A stretch of 64,000 nt of DNA, from assembly GCA_016748015.1 (NCBI GenBank), contig JAAOMT010000778.1, positions 66,945-130,944 on the forward strand. Direction: 5' to 3'. Position 1 is the first letter of the stretch; every line of letters begins with the position of its first letter. Positions 44,891 to 56,869 of the stretch are shown here, in pieces. This DNA is from Geosiphon pyriformis (Eukaryota > Glomeromycota > Glomeromycetes > Archaeosporales > Geosiphonaceae). A program made the position numbers and the translations under genes. The notes under the pieces were generated by a model that was given only the letters and a program-made list of their open reading frames with translations, was not told the origin of the DNA and made no database searches.

Positions 44891-45134
44891 GACTAAAAAA
44901 TCAATAAAAAAAAAAGTTTTTCAATATTTTTTTATTTAATATTAAATATAATTAATATAATTGTGTTTTAATTATAATAATTAATTAAATATTAATTTTT
45001 ATTTGGTTTTTTATTATTATTATTTTTAAAAATTTAATTAGTCTGAAAATAATTAAAAAATCACAAAAAATAATTTTATATTAAAACATGTAAATTAATT
45101 ATTATAATTTAATTAATTAATTATTTTTATTATT
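44891..45134. other. Short A/T-only spacer between two minus-strand LINEs
   Basis: About 240 bp of A/T sequence with TAATTAAT words. No element end is recognised inside it. Confidence 0.6.
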
Positions 45135-45258
45135 ATAAGATTTAATAAATGAAGTTCAATTGCTATTTAGTACATAAAACCAAACTAAGTAGATTAAACT
45201 AAATGCAACTTATGTATTAGTTACATGTGGCCAGCCACTAGGGCCAGTTAAAGCAATA

Positions 45259-48200
45259 TTATATATTTATACTAATAAAAGCATTACCACTTAAACCAAA
45301 AAAAAAAAGACACATCTTGTGTTTACCAAAACTAACAGCAAAAGATTCCATAACATCAAACATACAAACCATCCTATTTGATAATGTAAATATCACACAG
45401 TAAGACAAGCCCACAATCAAGCCATTATCCTTGATCAAACCAGTCTTTTTTATATCCACTTTATGTTTAGATCTAATCAACCATACTTTAGTGCAATGCA
45501 ATTCTATTATAAATTAAATATATTTAACCAAAGCCAAAGAAGTCTTTTTTTTTTTTCTTAAAGACCAAAACAGTCTTAGCAAACTAATCTTTTAACACAA
45601 AGTCTTTGCAAATTGCAGTATACAGAATCACATTCAAAACACACATTAAAAGTAAATGCAAAATGGCAGAAGTAGACAAACAAAAAGAATCTGTTAATAA
45701 CACTTATTTCTTAGCAGCTTTAGTCAAAATGTCCTTATAAAAACCAATATTACCAAAACAAGTAAAAACATGGTCAGACAATTCCACCTCACTGCACAAC
45801 AAGCACAGCACTTCAGGATAATTTTTATTATACAACCTCTTCTTAACCACTACTGGCAGCCATTTATGTACTGTTTTTATCATATATGTGTACAAATTAG
45901 CTAATTTTTTACTAGTAAATCCAGAAAACATGTCCAAATTAGGATGCCAAATTATCATAGTAGTAGCCCAATCTATCTTCTTGATTATAATACTTAAAAC
46001 AACATTAAAATCAGGACCAGCTTTTCAATAAGCATAACAAATCAACTGGTATAGATTACAAACAAAATAACAAGTATTACCAGATACAACAGTATTTTCA
46101 GTGCCCAAAAACTGCTTCCAAATCTTTACTTGCAAAGAAAAAAAAAAGAAAGTGGTCTTGTTAGCCAGTTCATTAGTCCTAACATTGTTTGGAATCTTTA
46201 AATGTTCTTTAATCTTTACCCACTTAACTAAAATGTTTTTATTCCTAATTAAATTATATGCAATTTTTTAATTTAACATTGATTGTAAAAGTTAGGCACT
46301 GTAAATAAAGTCTTAGATACACAAGTATCAATTGCAGATTGGCTGTTCAAATGCAAAATTACAATACATAAAGACAGAACACACTTCAAAGCCAAAGCAA
46401 CAACTTGCAACTTAATCAAAATAGAAGATAAAAACCCATGCACTCTAACTCCAACACCTACATTTACAGCTGGAAAATAAATAGCTGCCCTACTTGTTAT
46501 CTTAGCAGAACCAGCATCTTTTAAGAATTTATTAGTGTAGATTCTAATACAATCAGACCAAATTTTCAGTAAACAATCATGAACATCACAGAATTTTTTG
46601 GAATTTAAGATATTTAGCACAGGCAATCTGGAAACAACAACAGATTCGGTTTTCAAAACACCATTTTTGCTTATAAACTCAGATATCAATATAAATCAGT
46701 AAGGCACAAGACTTTTTGGATCCAATCTTTTCCACCATTAAAATGTTTTTTAGTCTATTACACTTTCTTTTTTGTCCAAAAATTTGTTATCAAATGCAAC
46801 ACTAAACTGCTTTAAAGAAAGAACAAAATCATAATACAAGAGTTGTCTTAAAATATTAGATATCAAAAATTTAACTAACCTACAAAAAGCATTAGGCAAG
46901 CTGTTTGCTAAAGATAACTCATTTTTCAAAAAAATTTTCACCATATTGGCCAAGAAATTATTGACTAAACTAATATGCAACTTAACAAAAAATTGTAAAA
47001 AATTCAAAAGAGACCACTCCAAAATCTGTAGATCCAAAAACCTATACTCAAAAAGACATCCAAAAATGCTATAAGCATTAAAAAAAAAACCATTGAAGCC
47101 AACTTTTCTTTAGACTGTATTTGTTCAAAAGGTTTTAAACTATATAGAAATAGATGATGCAAAACCTCATTGAAAAAGTCATGTGACAGATTAGTCTTGG
47201 TCTTAAGACACTTTCTAATTATCACATTCTACTTGTAACATACATCTATTAAAACAAAACTGAACTGTATATAATAGCTAACTATGGACTACAAGATAGC
47301 TGAAATCAAATAAAAAAATTGTTTATTTGTAATAGTTTTTCTCAATACCATATTCGAAAAAAAACTAATATTTGTATGAGCCTAAACCAAATTAGGCTTA
47401 GAAAAACCTTCAGTAAATAAAAAAATGTCCAAGTACCTGTGTAACTCACCCTTTTTAGCAATTAAAATAGGTAAACCATTAATTAACAATAAAACAGACT
47501 TAATATCTTGATTGATAAGAATTACTGTCTTATTATTGTTAATTAAGATGTTATTAACATTAAAAAACTCATTGGCAATATTTAAAATGTATTGTGTTAA
47601 AGTTTGACAACTCCTAATTCAAATTGTGTTATTAATAAATACATCAATCACCAAAAAGAAAGTTCTCTGTTTAACAGCCTTAACCCTGCCAGTTCTTGCC
47701 ACAAACTTAATATTAATACAGTATTTACACAAGTGCTTATGTCTCTTTACTTCACACAAAAATGGATCATAGAAAATTCTTCAAAGAAATGGAAAAAAAA
47801 TTTCACTCTGATCCAAGCCATTATGTACTTTATAACTATTTGAGAGTCCAAAGTTTATCATTACTCTATTAATCTAATCCTCATAAATATTGCCAAAAAA
47901 TCTAATAAACTAACTGCACATTTTAATATGGTGCAAACTAGCTCTTAAATAAAGCCAGCCAACTAAATCATAAGCTTTGTGCATGTCTTGTAACACCAAC
48001 CAAAGCTCCCTGTTTTTCTCTAGAATATTCTTAACAACTAATTCAACAGCAAAAATAGAAAACTGAGTCAAAGTATCTTTTAACACCAAAAAATTATTAT
48101 CATAAAGAACATTAAATTTGCTGTATATTAATAAGATTCTATCAGAAAGAATCTTAGACAATATTTTCTAAGCTGTTTTGATCAATACAATAAGCTTAGT

Positions 48201-49838
48201 ATTTGTTAAAATGTTATTCTATTTATAAGGTTTTGGGATTATTAAAACCCAAACTTTTTTTCAAGAAATTGGAATCACATCCAAAGTTAAACATGAATTC
48301 AACAACTTCAAAAGACAAACCAATACCTCTTCACCATAATGTTTCTAAAGTTCATTAGATATCTCCAACAACTCAGCAGTTTTATTATTCAGCAAATTAT
48401 TAACAACCAAAGACAACTCCTCCATATTAATCTTCTTTATCACACCAAAAAAAGCACTATCATCAACATAGTTTAAGAACATGTATTAACAAGCCCAAAG
48501 GTTGGACATTTTTGGAAGCACCAACCACTTTTTTGTCTACTCTTCCATAATTTTAACTACTTTAAGCTTTATATTATCAGACTCAATCACCAATTCATCT
48601 TCTACCACCAAGTGATTTAAAACAACTTTGCAAAATAGACAGTTTAAAATGCTTTTTATTATTCACTCCTTATTAGAACAAAAATTTTTCATATAGTTAA
48701 TTGTCTTCCTAATAGCTATATTCTCAAATGTCTTAGACTTATAATACTTAAACTTCTAATATTTCTTTTTTACTATTAATAAATACTTGATCTAATTTAT
48801 TGAACACATACTATTCAGAATCATGTTAGCAACTTTAGATGTCTTAATACTATCAATAGCCAACCACATTCCAATAAGACAGTTAAAATTTAAGAAATCT
48901 CCAGAATTTCAAACTTTCACAATCTTTGCAATAAACAACTCTAATTTAAAAAATTTTAAAGAATGTTTGTTCTTTAAACAATTATATTCACTATACTAAT
49001 GTCTAAAAAACACCACATTAGCAGCTTGTACTATAATATCTTTCAACACAATTCACATTATATCCAAGTTACTATTGTCTTCTGTATTTACAAACATATT
49101 TGATTTTACTAACAGCTCAATAAAAAATTGTTTCTTAAAACATAACCATTGGGTTTCATCAATATTATCCAATCTAAATTTTTACCAGTCCTAATTGGCC
49201 TGTTTATAAGCACTATTAAGATAAGTGTCTAGGAGTTTACCCAAACTAATTATAACCGAAACTGCCTTATGATCTGTATTAAAAAACTTAAATACACAAT
49301 TGACTTAATGGCATGTGATTGATGATACGAGATTCCCACTCACAAAAATAAAATTTAGCACCTTCTTAACACCCCTAAAATTGCTCTAAGTAGAAGTTTT
49401 GGCCAATGAATGTCTGTTAAAAGCATTAACCAAATCCAAACCCAAACAGAACTTGAAACTTGCACTCTTTTTAGATCTATTCTCATTAAAGTTGTTACCC
49501 AAAACCATAAAAAAACTAGAATTAACAGCTTTAAAAATTATAGAGTTGATATCAAAAGCTTGGCCAAAATGTGCATTAATAGATGCATTAATATACAGGT
49601 CCAGAATTAAAACAAAAAGCTTGTTTTTAAACAGAAGACACACAGAAATTAATTGACTCAGAATTTTATCTATTCTTAAAACATACCAAGCCAAAAAATT
49701 GTTTATAATTATAGTAACTTCAGTGCCAAAAAAACCAACATTCAAACCAGAAATAAAAACCCAAATTCTATCAAACTTACTCATAATTCATGGCCTAATA
49801 CAAGACTTTAATTTTGTCTTAGAAACAAAAAAAACTAT
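45259..49838 (-). pseudogene. Main part of split LINE ORF2
   Basis: Pieces in order: endonuclease at 49386-49784 (FDRIWVFISGL, LGNNFNEN for the usual GDFNED); reverse transcriptase at 47910-48161 (MSKILSDRI, LWLVLQDMHKAYDLVGW); RT C-terminal region at 46750-47225; RNase H at 46273-46689 (IYTNKFLKDAG, LHLNSQSAIDTC); C-terminal Cys/His motif at 45704-45958, intact here as CLLCSEVELSDHVFTC (CX2CX8HX4C); C terminus MVCMFDVMESFAVSFGKH at 45259-45501. The first roughly 95 nt lie at 57549-57640. Stops and shifts separate the pieces. Confidence 0.82.
49834..49838. other. Left target-site duplication ACTAT of the young LTR element
   Basis: ACTAT directly precedes the LTR start TGTTACGGG. The same five bases follow the other LTR at 57544-57548. 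Taking out the element plus one copy restores collinearity with the ORF2 endonuclease region of copy 1. Confidence 0.85.
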
Positions 49839-50536
49839 TGTTACGGGTTGGAGTAACAAGCTAACGGATAGCAAGGGAGAACAGAATTGTAGGGTGATAG
49901 AAATAATCAAAGGGAATTCAACTTCAATGAGCAAATTGAATGAGTATGGATTCAATATGCAAGATCAGTCTCATAAAATATCTTAGTCGCTATTCTTTTC
50001 AAAAAGTAACAAGGGAATCTGAAGATAGAGGAATAGTCTGTACTGTCAACAATTGATAACTGCTGGTATAATTTTATGCCTCATGTTGGTGCTCTTAGAA
50101 TTCAATATCAAGTATCAACTTGTGCTCTTCAGTCATGTTTATTTAAATAATCTTCAAATACTGCAATTACACATTTTAGGAAAGTGTCAACAAGTAATCT
50201 TTTATCCAAAAGATGTTCAGATACTTGAAGGTAGGGAAAGAGAAATTAGCGATAAGAGAATGTTTGAGATGGAAGTTTGTTATTTTATTTCTTTGATTGT
50301 CTTGATTCCTTACATTGATCTTTTTCTACAGCTAAGAGACTCATTACTTATATATCTATTGAAAGTGGTTAACGACCAGACTAATGATCAGGTTAATAAT
50401 CAGATCATTGATCAGGTCAATGATTAGGTTAATAATCAGGTCAATGATCACTATTTAAAAATAGGGTGGCTAATTATATGACATCAGTGGCTAATACATG
50501 TGATAACTAATAAAAACTATGAGTTTCAACCATAAT
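49839..50536 (-). repeat. 3' LTR of the young gypsy-type element
   Basis: Begins TGTTACGGGTTGGAGTAAC and ends GAGTTTCAACCATAAT as read on the plus strand. The ends form a short imperfect inverted repeat (TGTTACGG with CCATAAT). It contains the 12-bp minisatellite at 50375-50455. Confidence 0.9.
50365..50457. repeat. 12-bp TGATCA-type minisatellite inside the LTR
   Basis: Units of the form GGTCAATGATCA, GGTTAATAATCA and so on repeat about six times. The partner LTR has about four units at 57400-57458, and the LTR at 36801-37545 about nine. In LTR sense the array lies in the first quarter, where U3 regulatory sequence is expected. Confidence 0.75.
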
Positions 50537-51307
50537 ATCATCCTCTCCAAAGAGATTGAGCTCCGGCAAAATCAAACTATTTAGAAGATACTCTATTTGA
50601 AGGGTTTTATCTAACTTAAAACTAACTAGTTTGTTGAAGTCTTTTGTAGATAAGGTATATAAAACTTGAGGCAAAATGAGCTTTGTGTCCAAGAGACCAA
50701 ATCTTTGTATAAAAGTTTTGGCTCTTTTTGCAATGGTTAAAACTCTTGGAACATCTAATTGTACAATGTCCAAAATTTTTGCTTGTATCTCAGAAGTTGT
50801 TTTCTTCATGAGCTTTATGTCTTCTATGATTTTATCAAGACGACTATAGAGTTCTAGTTGTCTTCCATATGACAAGTTTTTGTCTATGGGCCAGATTTCT
50901 TTAATTGTTTTTCCAATTGTAATAGAAGATGCAAGTATTGCTGCTGTTATACTTTCTAGCAAATACTTATCCATTTTGCTACCAATTTTTTCTCTTCTGG
51001 TAGTTGTTTTCTTTGGTTTAATAACTGTATGTGTTCCATTGTTGTCAGTTATTGTAGTTTGTTTTCCAATGGTCAGAGTAATATTTGGATAGTTTTTAAT
51101 CCAATATTCATGAAGAGTATAGAAAGCATTTTGAATGTTTTAATCCAGAAAATAATTGTTTATGTTGATTGAAGATACCTCTGTTTTGGGAGTGGTGCAT
51201 TTATTTATATCTGATTTTTGCTGATCATTTGGGTCGGTATTACCACAACAGATAACCAATAGAATTGTTTGTGATATTTCTTGAATTGCATGCCATGAAC
51301 AGAACGA
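50507..51307 (-). pseudogene. ORF3: unassigned frame downstream of integrase
   Basis: The minus-strand frame is open from 51307 (just after a TGA) to a TAG at 50507-50509, about 266 codons, with one stop (TAA 51140-51142, Gln in the other copy). The first ATG is at 50974 (155 aa from there). It overlaps the end of the integrase frame and runs 30 nt into the LTR. Visible features: a hydrophobic stretch near the start (TILLVICC), a basic segment (KPKKTTTRREK), then an alpha-helical-looking part (LYSRLDKIIEDIKLMKK, VLTIAKRAKTFIQRFG) and acidic end (NLFGEDDIM). No clear transmembrane helix, signal peptide or known domain. Conserved in the elements at 28953 and 23440. It could be an envelope-position accessory protein, a gag-like helper or something new. 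Confidence 0.6.
50537..50550 (-). promoter_or_regulatory. Polypurine tract of the young gypsy-type element
   Basis: In element sense TTGGAGAGGATGAT abuts the start of the 3' LTR, the position where plus-strand DNA synthesis is primed. It is also translated within ORF3 (FGEDD). Confidence 0.6.
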
Positions 51308-52330
51308 TCATTAAAGATTATTCCAGATTGATCTTGAAGAATATAAAAACCATTGTTCAGAACTTTGTTGACTATAAAGGGTCCTTTCTATTGGCTAAAG
51401 AATTTATTACCATAGACATTGTCTTTGTCTGAACGGTATTCCAAAATCAAGTCACTAATGCTTAAGGAAAGTGTTTTATAGGTTTTCTTTTTCTTAAGCT
51501 TCTTTTGGAACTGTTTTATCTTTTCAAAGGCAATTATCTGTGCCTCTACCAATGAGTCAAGAATGGTATCAAGTCTTCTTTGCAAAATGTCTTTGTAATT
51601 CCCTATTGTGATTTCTTCAAAGGGTATTGTCTCAATATCAGTTTCTATTAGTAGTATTGCCATTCATCCATAGAACAGGTAAAAGGGTTCATAACTTGTT
51701 ATGTCATGATTCACAGTTCTATAAGCAAACAAAGCTGAAGGCAGTACTTTGTCCCATAAGTTTGTTTCTTCACTGGTTTTGGCTAGAGTTTCACATAATG
51801 TTCTATTGAAATGTTCCACTAGGCCATTTGTTTAGGGGTAATAAGAAGAGGAAAGTTTGTAATGTATTCTCATTTTTCTGCAAAGTTCTTCAACAAGTGT
51901 ACTAAGAAAAGCTCTTCTTCTATTAGATAAAAGTTCTTTGGGGCAGCCATAATGACAAATAATATCTTCATAAATGAAATTAGCAATGGAAACTGCTGTT
52001 TAATCTGGAGTGGTTCTTGCTTCTACCCACTTTGTAAGATAGTCAGTAGCTGTGATAATGTATCTGTTGCCATTAAGAGTTACTGTTAATAGTTCAACAA
52101 CATCTATACCAATTCTGTCAAAGGGTTGGCCAACAGAGATTGAATGGATGTTTTCTTTGTGATTGGGTTTTCCTCTTCTTTGGCAGGTATCACAGGTTTT
52201 GATATACTCACCAATGTCTTTTTCCAAGGTAGGTCAATAATAGCAAGCTAGAGTTTTCTGAATTGTTTTTGTTTTTCCAAAGTGTCCAGCTAATAGATCA
52301 GTGTGCATGTTGTAAATCACAATTTCTTTT
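51260..52330 (-). pseudogene. Integrase of the young gypsy-type element
   Basis: In a frame shifted from RT this reads the H2C2 zinc region (HFGKTKTIQKTLA, then IKTCDTCQRRGK), the core with first Asp (FDRIGIDVVELL), a second catalytic position that is Asn (LSNRRRAFLST, codon at 51922-51924, where GDxGxxF-like sequence is usual), the Glu region (NGLVEHFNRTLCETLAKTS) and the C-terminal part ending GPFIVNKVLNNGFYILQDQ and VHGMQFKKY. Stops at about 52000 and 51388 interrupt it. It makes target joining impossible in its present form. Confidence 0.82.
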
Positions 52331-52690
52331 TCTTTAAATCTTATGACTCTCTGGGGGCAGTCAAGATCTTTTCTATTTCTTTTATATTATTGGTTCTGGC
52401 AGATCAAATAAAAATTTGATTGTTTGCACAAATGTTCTCTTTACTGTTGAGTGTATTCCAGTGGGTATTGTTCTTTACCCAAAAATTCTATTAAGACAGA
52501 GTAGTTGTCCAAGTCTATTATTGTGTTTGGTTGTAAGAAAATTACTAATAATTAGGTTGGTTTGGTTTAGGAGGTTGTACTGTCACTTGATGGTAAGTCT
52601 AAAGAGAGTGTCAGCATTTTGATGATTAGCTTTTTTGTGGTGTTGAATATTATAGTCGAATTCATCCAAGTGGAGTATCCAGCAGACTAT

Positions 52691-53779
52691 TCATTTATGT
52701 TCTAGTCTTTTCTTGTTGTGCAGCCAAACCAAAGCTTGATAATCTGTTACCACCAAAAACTTCACACCAAGGAGATACTTATTCCAGTAGCTGGTAGCCC
52801 AAACTACTGCTAAGCATTCCTGCTCAGTAACTAAATAGTTCTTTTCTGTTGGTGTAAGAGTTCTACTGGCATAAGCTATTGTATGTTCCCTGCCATTTTC
52901 ATCTTTTTGTGAGAGAACAGCACCAAGTCCATAGCCAGATGTATCAGTGTGAAAGATGAAAGATTGATCCAGATTAGGTTGCTTGAGAATAGGTTCTGTA
53001 ACCAATTTTTCTTTAAGAGTTTTAAATGCTTTCTGCTGATGTGTGCCCCAATGGTAGTTGACATTTTTCCTGAGTAGCTAATTGAGTAGAGAGGCAATTT
53101 TGGAGAAATCCTTAACAAATTTGTGATAATAGAAGGCCAAATCAAGGAAAGAACATAACTTATGAACATTTATTGGTTGTCTTATGTTCTGAACTTTTTC
53201 CACTTTGGCTGGATCAGGGAAGATTCTATTTTTTGTAATAAGATGGCCAAAGAATTGGGTGGATTGTCTTCCAAAGAAAGATTTGATTGGATTAATCTTG
53301 AGATCTGCATTTCTGAGAAGATCAAAAACCTTTTGCAAATGTTCAAAGTGTTCATTCCAGGTTTTTGAGTACACTATTATATCGTCCAGATAGACCAGAA
53401 CAAAGTTTTCTTTCACTGATTCAAATACTTTATTCATTAAGCATTGAAAGATGGGAGGGGCATTGGTAAGACCAAAAAGCATGACTGTGAATTCATAGGT
53501 GCCATACTTGGTAATGAAGGCAGTTTTTTTCTGGCTTTCTGGATCCATCTCTGCTTGCCAGAATCCAGCAGTTAGATCAATGGTTGAAAAGAAAGCAGCA
53601 TCTTTAAATTGGTCTAGCATTGCATCAATCTTGGGAAGTGGGTACATGTCTCTTTCAGTGATGGCATTTAATTGGTGGTAGTCAACACAGAAGCATAGAG
53701 TTCCATCTTTTTTGAATACCATTACAACTGGGAAAGCCCATTTACTCTTGGTTTTTTGTATGAATCCAAGTTCTTTCAT
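52691..53779 (-). pseudogene. Reverse transcriptase and RNase H of the young gypsy-type element
   Basis: RT from 53779: FCVDYHQLNAITERDMYPLP, FFSTIDLTAGFWQ, FGLTNAPPIFQ, then the catalytic VYLDDIIVYS (YLDD at 53381-53392), followed by the thumb region. A stop near 53078 and a shift precede RNase H at 52691-53005: FHTDTSGYGLGAVLSQ, TEQECLAVVW and VVTDYQALVWL supply the D, E, D residues. Catalytic residues of both domains are intact. This is the clearest protein evidence for a Ty3/gypsy assignment. Confidence 0.9.
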
Positions 53780-54451
53780 CTGGTTTATTTCTTTCTTGAT
53801 GAACTCATCATTTCAGTGATTGGATTGGTAAGGCTTCAAATGGATGGGGCAAGTTTTTCTGGTGGTGATGGTGTGTTGTATCACATGGGTTCATCCTGGA
53901 GTATCACCTTCTTTTGAGATAACTGGGCTGTTTCTTGCCAACAGATTTTCAATGTCTATCTTTCTTTCTTCTGGAGAGGGTTCTTTTTGTTTTACTACTA
54001 ATGATTGGATCTTAGGTGGTTCATTCTCAAAGGACTTTTGTACTTCTTTTAATTTATCTCTTGGTATTAGACTAATTGGTTCTCAATCTTTGTAATAAAT
54101 CAGGCATGATTTGCATTCATTACTTAGAGAATACAAAGGTTTATTGCACCAGCACCAGACACAAGGACCATGCCACCAATAACTGTATTTGGCTTTCTTG
54201 CCAGGCTTTTGGTCAAAGGTTCTTCTTAGAATATCATAGTAGGGCCAGCAGATCAGCTTGCTGTTTACAATGATTCTCTCTCTATTAGCTTTAATATTGT
54301 TTAGTGGCTTGCCATTGCTGGTGAAGGTGGTGTAGACAAGTTCAGCAGTTTCTTCTTGTTCTTCTTGTTTATCTTCTTCATCACTCTCTTCATTATCTGA
54401 TTCCTTTGATTGCTCATCTTCTTGATTTTGTTTGGTTGCTGGAGGAGTTGT

Positions 54452-55180
54452 CTAATAGCAATATTTAATCACAATGGGTTTTTCACCACATCTTATGGTT
54501 AGCTCACAAAGTTCATAGTCGAGTAAAGCTTTTGCTTTCTTGAGCCACTCATTGCCAACAATGATGGTGTATTCTTTAGCTTTAGAAACTTCCATGTCAG
54601 TTTCAATACTGATTCTATTGATGTGGACAGGAATAGCTTTGGTAATGCCCAGATTTTTCTTCTTGTTACCATGTACATTGGTCATTGGTTGGGTGGAAGG
54701 CTCATCAATTTTTCTGCCAATTGCTTCAAGAAAGTGTTTGGCAATTACACTAACAGATGATCTACTGTCTAGGATCAAGTCAATGAAGTAACCAGCCACT
54801 TGTGCTTTGCAAATTAGAGGAGTGACATTGCTGTTGTCAGCAAGTCCAGCTTGGCGAGGGCATTTATTGGTCTTTGGTGTTTTCTTCTTGGGGATTAAAA
54901 ATTTGTGGAGATCTTTTCTGAACTGTGGTTGGGTTATTAACTGGCCAAAGGTAATGTGTGCTGGGGTTTCCATAAGATCTTTGACAACAGAATAGGGTCC
55001 AGATTTTTGTACAATTTCTGGGGGTTCTAACTTTGGAGGGTTCTTAAAAACTTTGGTTTTTGGTGGCTCATTGTTATCAGCAGTGGAAGTTGAGGCTTTG
55101 TTGGGATCTAAAACGAAATCAACCTTGGCTTTCTTCTTTTTTCTGGTTGATTCAGAAGTGTTGATTGCTAATTCATCCAT
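54452..55180 (-). pseudogene. Retroviral-type aspartic protease region of the young gypsy-type element
   Basis: The open frame starts MDELAINTSES with a Lys-rich linker, then a conserved YFIDLILDSRSSVSVIAKHF block and GNEWLKKAKALLDYE. The active-site DSG reads DSR because of one G-to-A change at 54761-54763; the older element keeps DSG at the same place. It lies in the RT frame and follows gag in a different frame. Confidence 0.8.
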
Positions 55181-55184
55181 GTTA

Positions 55185-56760
55185 TGGTCATCATCAGTTA
55201 AGTTAAAAGTGAAAAAGAGGTTTTTTTCTGGTTGGTTTGCACTTTTACCCTTTGGAGGTGCGCCTACCAGTTTAAAGGCTGATAGACTGTGGCTTCAATT
55301 AGAGGATCCTTTCCAAAGAAATTGATGTTGGCATGGTTGGGTCTTTGATTGGAAGCATTATTGTTGATAAGTCTATTGTTTTAATTGTCATTATTTCTGG
55401 GGACTGGAGAAAATAAAGGAGGATTGTTGCAATCTCTTGAGAAATGTTTAGTTAATCCACATCTATAACATACAGGAGGACCACAATTTTGCTGTCTTTG
55501 ATAAGGAGATTGCTGGGGCTAATTAAAACGTGGTTTATAGCTGGGTCTTTGTGGTTGTTGGTTATTTCTAACTGCTTGTGCCAAAGGTTCTAATAACTGG
55601 GCAAGATTGGCTGTGAGTCTATCAATTAATTGTTTATTTGGATCTTGAGTTTGGGCAGCAAAAGAGACAGCAGTCATTTGAGAGGCAGAAGCCATAATAG
55701 GAGCAGAAGCAAAAACTGGAAGTATAGATCCCAAATGTATTCTTTGGTTGTCTTTAATTTATTGGACAAGTTCAATGGCCATGTCCATTGTAAAATTGTC
55801 TTTCAGGGCCAAAAGAGACCAAAGAGCATAAGATAAATTGGTTCTCAATCCTTTTGTGAAGGAATGAATCTTTTGCTCTTCTGTTCAATTTCTTTCAGAG
55901 TCTACACACTTGATTAACTTTCTGATTGCTTTAGCATATTCAGTTACAATTTCACCAGGGCCTTGAGTTTTTTTTTCTAATTTCATGCACCACTTGGATA
56001 TCAAGATTGGGGTTCTGAACTTGTTTTCAAACTGGGTTGTGAAAGAGATGTTGTTTTCTCCGGCATTTGCTGGCATCCATCTAATGATTCTTTGATGGGG
56101 ATTAGCATCAGTTTCCTGTGAGAACCAGATAGCAGAAGAGTCTTGGAGGTAGCCACCAACAATTTGAAACTTGTACTCATCATTGTATTGGTTGGCTGTA
56201 GCAGCTCTTTCAAAGTCATCCAATCATTCAATTGAATCTTGTGTATTGCCTCTAAATAATAGTAGTGGAGTGTTGTTTCTTTGTCCCAAAGCAGTTTGTA
56301 TGCCTTGGAGGGCAGCCAAGATGTTTGCTTGTATTAGATCTTGGGCCATTGGTTCAGGAGTTACTGTTTGTGTGAAGTGCTCTGATTCACTTGAGAAAAT
56401 ATCAAAAATAGGGGCAGTTTGGTAACTTTTTTCTTCTGTTTCAAAAGAGTTTTCAGCTAGTTAGTGAGCAACAATCCAAATATAGATTTGGTAATTCAGA
56501 TATTCGAAATCAGGAGGCTGTTGTTCAAAGATTGTGGAGTATAAGAGCTGATTGATACTGTTGTTTCTTCTTTCAAAGTTGTCTTTAAAATAAGCTTGGT
56601 CAAAATAATAAATTGTATAAGCTGTGTAGGTTTCAGCTGAATGTTCATTCAAGAACCAGTTCTAAAAGTCTTGGAATTATCTGCTGGATTGTTCTTCAAT
56701 GAGAAAGCAAATCAAACAGGAGAGCAAAAGATTGAGTTCAATAAAGTCTAGATTATTTTT
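55185..56760 (-). pseudogene. Gag of the young gypsy-type element with CCHC knuckle
   Basis: One frame, with stops at about 56461, 55885 and others, reads TYTAYTIYYFDQAYF, then the gag core (SIEWLDDFERAATANQYNDE, GGYLQDSSAIWF, FTTQFENKFRTPI, EIVTEYAKAIRKL), an Ala/Met-rich stretch, a Gln/Pro-rich linker and the knuckle CYRCGLTKHFSRDC at 55429-55470. The N terminus is not resolved because stops also occur upstream of 56652. Gag forms the particle and packages RNA. Confidence 0.8.
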
Positions 56761-56850
56761 GTTGTGTGCTTTAAAGTGTTCTTCTGATTGTTGTGGCAGA
56801 TATGAATAATTACCCATACAATAGGAAACAAAGTGGATTTTGACAACCTT

Positions 56851-56863
56851 ACAGGGAGCACCA
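56851..56863 (-). promoter_or_regulatory. Candidate primer-binding site
   Basis: In element sense TGGTGCTCCCTGT begins six bases after the 5' LTR. The TGG start fits pairing with a tRNA 3' CCA end. I cannot name the tRNA from this sequence. Confidence 0.4.
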
Positions 56864-56869
56864 CTTTTA

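Noticed and set aside
50375-50455. Short regular repeats considered as a CRISPR array
   Set aside because: Units of 12 bp have no spacers, lie in an LTR, and the genome is eukaryotic.
53844-54273. Plus-strand frames inside the young gypsy-type element
   Set aside because: They are antisense to pol and without recognisable domains.
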